A DNA stretch of 64,000 bases from Symsagittifera roscoffensis (taxonomy: Eukaryota; Xenacoelomorpha; Acoela; Convolutidae): contig NC_087068.1 of assembly GCF_963678635.1 (NCBI RefSeq), positions 4,425,079 to 4,489,078 on the forward strand, read 5' to 3'. Positions within the stretch are counted from its first letter, which is position 1; every line of letters starts with the position of its first letter. Made by a program: the position numbers and the translations under genes. The notes below the pieces were generated by a model, which was given only the letters and a program-made list of their open reading frames with translations, was not told where the DNA came from and searched no databases. Shown piece after piece: positions 61,567-64,000 of the stretch.

Positions 61567-62700
61567 GAACAAACTGATGAACAAAACAATGCTGTCAGAG
61601 CTTATCTCCGTGAGAACGTTTTGTTCATTATTGCACTCACCAATGTTCAACTGAAACACATTCGTAAACATATCAGCGGCCGAATCATTGATAATAACAG
61701 AAAACGAGCGGCTGGCGAAAAAGTTGTTGATGACATTGATTGTTTATCCAGTGACATTCTTAACCAAGTTTGGTTCATTACGAAGGAAACGGTAGAATCA
61801 TCCCAAGAGAAAAAATTTATTTATCGGTTCAGCGGGCTGCTGGGACAATCACCATGTTGCGAGCAAACTTTGTGGTCACATATCTTGGCATTTAACAATA
61901 ACCAAGCAGAATGTCAGAAAACAAGGTTGCATCATTACATAGCTGGTATAATTTATCTATCGTACAGTTTTCAACAACCTTTGTTGAGCGTCCATGACCG
62001 GTTTTAACTGCAGCATAATTATTTTATCAAATCTCAATACGGAAACAAATCCGAAGCGTCAGATGTCAAATATGATGACAGAAAGGTGTTCCAGTTCCAG
62101 TTATCTGACCTTATTCTAAGTCCACAGCAACTCTCAATTCTGAGAAGTGGTATTCGCAGACTTGTTGTTTACGGAGAGGCTGGATCAGGAAAGTCATCTT
62201 TGCTACTCGCGCTTGCTTTAGAAAAATGCGGGAAACAAGTAGTTTCTTCACCAGAACACGTGTATTATTTCTTACCTGACCGGAAAAGTTCTTTTCATGA
62301 AGATTTAGAAACGTTTAAGCAGAAATATTGTCAAGAAGGATATTTCCATGTCACTTATCTCAGCAAGTTCGAAGATATAGTTAAGAACACCTGGAGCAAA
62401 GCCACGTTCCTGGTTGACGAAGTATACCATACTGACTTTGGAGAAATCGAGGATTACCGCAAAAATATTTATTCAACCGTATGGGTAGCGTGTGTTATTG
62501 GTGGTCAAAAGAATGTCCCTGACGGCCGCGGGTTAATTGGCTCATTCAAAACATGTTATCTCACGGTACTATACAGAAGTTTCGCGCATATATCTGGACT
62601 ATCGACATACATTCTGAATAAATGGATATTACAAGAACTCGGGGCTTCGTCTGTTGTTCTTTTCTAATGCTTCTCATCGGGGAACAAAAAACCGTTCCAG
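61567..62700 (+). pseudogene. Exon 8 of second copy, two nonsense codons
   Basis: Starts EQTDEQNNAVRAYLRENVLF as in copy 1 and keeps both Walker motifs. It is interrupted by TAA at 62005 (HDRF then stop) and TAA at 62665 (SSVVLF then stop). One codon is inserted relative to copy 1 (KQVVSSPEH for KQVSSPEH), so the frame was kept before the nonsense changes arose. The 3' end is deleted. Confidence 0.78.
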
Positions 62701-62801
62701 TTGAAACGAGTTTGGCCATCACACCAAGACCAGCAATATGTTGATCAAAATTTCGACAACTTTAAATGGTAAATGTGCATAATTCTTGTTTAATATTACA
62801 G

Positions 62802-64000
62802 AACTCAAACTCAGTCGTATTCTCAGTTCATAGAACACTCAGTGACACCACGATACAACAAAAACCGAAGCTAATTAATGTTAACATGGAAATGGTGTCT
62901 AGAATAGAAGATTTGGAATTCACTGGAGCAGAATGGGATCATGTTTGCATTTTTATTGGGAATGGACATCACCCTCTTCTTCTCTCAGTTGTTTACAGTA
63001 TGATAACACGAGCTGTGAAAAGCGTCGTCATATACACAAAAAACGCAACAGTATGTAATGTGATTGATGCGTATCATAGTCATGTCGGCGACAAACTTGT
63101 TCTGCAAATTCGCAGTGGCACTTGTCCCGATATAACCGATGATATAAAACAACATTTGATAGATGATACAAAGCTTGTATCCTCTCTTTTAGAAGTATTG
63201 TACCTGAAAGGAGACTCCGAGAAACCACATGTATTTAATCTCATACAGTACATTATCCATCAACATAGAGACCATGCTTACAATTCTAGCAGTGTATGGC
63301 TGCCAGCGTTTTTCAAAACTCCCAAATGTAGACAATTTCTGAAACGTTGCAAGGAGCTACCCATATTAGCTGAGGTGATTAAGCAAACGAATTTGTCGCA
63401 TCTGAAAAATTTGCTATCGTTTTGTTGTCACAAACCAACATTATTGCATACACTCGACATACTGGAAAGTTCTCAACGACAAAAGTTTCTGAGAGACTAT
63501 TGTGACCGCCTGTTTTTAAGATCGTGCTACAACGAGTGCGAGGACACTGTTCAGTGTCTGCTGGAACAGAACTCTTCTCTAGCGCTATGTAAATATCGAA
63601 AAACAACTACGCCATTAATGATAGCTGCACAAGTCGGAAATTTACGAATTGCCCGAATGATTCTGGATTTCACTCCCGATGAGGAACAAAATTCCTATAT
63701 AGAGCAGAAAGAGGATAACGGCAAATCAATATTTTTCGTTTCTGCTAAACATGGTCATTTGAAGCTGCTCCAATTTTTCCGCAACCGGCACAAATCGAAG
63801 GGGAAAAGTCAGCGAGAACTGCACACTATTGTCGATAATTTTGGAAACACGCCTCTTATGCACGTGGTACTGTGTGATAACCTTGACATTGTTAGCTGGC
63901 TTGTCAGCATTGATCCGGATTGTATGAAATTACAAAACAAAAACAAATTAAGCGTACTTCATGTTGCAGCTGCAAATGGCAAAGCGGAAATTGCTTCGGT
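62802..64000 (+). CDS. Exon 9 of second copy (open to window end)
   Basis: Acceptor TTTAATATTACAG|, phase 0. It is open for about 400 codons: NSNSVVFSVHRTLSD, EFTGAEWDHVCIFIG, VVYSMITRAVKSVVIYT, the linker, the first ankyrins (TPLMIAAQVGNLRIARMIL) and the start of the 115-aa unit (SWLVSIDPDCMKLQNKNK). Whether another 345-bp array follows cannot be seen here. Confidence 0.66.

Larger units (their letters stand above)
52740..64000 (+). repeat. Large segmental duplication, copy 2 (exons 6-9)
   Basis: Collinear with 35770-44500+, but carrying two blocks absent from copy 1: about 55850-56850 and 58190-59460. Because the copy starts right after the ankyrin array, the arrangement is a ~17-kb tandem duplication with the array as part of unit 1. 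It continues beyond the window. Confidence 0.9.
60381..64000 (+). pseudogene. Partial second copy of the NTPase-ankyrin gene (exons 6-9), truncated by the window
   Basis: Exons map at 60381-60504, 61186-61366, 61567-62700 or so, and 62802 to the end. Splice sites and phases of exons 6 and 7 are intact. Exon 8 has two nonsense changes: CAA to TAA at 62005-62007 and AAA to TAA at 62665-62667. It also has a ~50-bp deletion at its 3' end that removes the donor region. Walker A (GEAGSGKSS) and Walker B (FLVDEVYHTDF) are preserved, and exon 9 is open to the window end, including EFTGAEWD and MITRA. Exons 1-5 are absent upstream, so it lacks its own start. It is either a dying duplicate or an alternative 3' module. 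Confidence 0.75.

Overview
The window is AT-rich eukaryotic nuclear DNA, most likely from an invertebrate animal; nothing in it fixes the lineage. The evidence is spliced genes with GT-AG introns and long introns full of decayed retrotransposons, many MITE-like elements, segmental duplications, and a scaffold gap of exactly 200 N at 10987-11186. I see no bacterial operons, rRNA, canonical tRNA genes or CRISPR arrays.

Layout. 1-4640: decayed Ty3/gypsy-type retrotransposon on the minus strand. About 4725-6460: tandem array of ~70-bp units that carry tRNA-like A-box and B-box motifs on the minus strand. 8150-9900: decayed LINE (minus). 11281-11450: tRNA-derived SINE. 11902-52621 (+): the main gene. 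I could thread it by matching splice phases across nine exons: 11902-12016, 12268-12531, 23398-23849, 23936-24026, 24104-24187, 40988-41108, 41767-41947, 42114-43298 and 43391-46984. Its introns hold two further LINEs, several nested inverted-repeat elements and two local tandem duplications.

The predicted protein is about 2028 aa: an unrecognised N-terminal region of ~435 aa, then a P-loop NTPase with the motif order of superfamily-1 helicases (Walker A, DE-type Walker B, an R-S-S motif, and motif V- and VI-like blocks), then a linker, then ankyrin repeats. The ankyrin part is a nearly identical 345-bp (115-aa, three-ankyrin) tandem repeat of about 24 units. Only about the first seven and a half units are in the open frame. 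A TGA at 46982, a one-base homopolymer frameshift near 48330 and many later lesions make the rest a downstream reservoir of broken units.

Two duplications affect the gene. Exons 3-5 lie in a 4.26-kb direct tandem duplication (20524-24787 and 24788-29056). The block is phase-symmetric, so either or both copies could be spliced in frame. A larger duplication repeats about 35770 to past 44400 as 52740 to the window end. It carries exons 6-9 again at 60381-64000, with two nonsense codons in exon 8, so it is probably a pseudogene or an alternative 3' module.

The strongest candidate for an undescribed system is this NTPase-ankyrin gene with its homogenising repeat array, duplicated exon cassette and broken downstream copies. 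Its job is unknown. The design (NTPase plus a fast-evolving repeat array) resembles recognition proteins of innate immunity, but that is inference.
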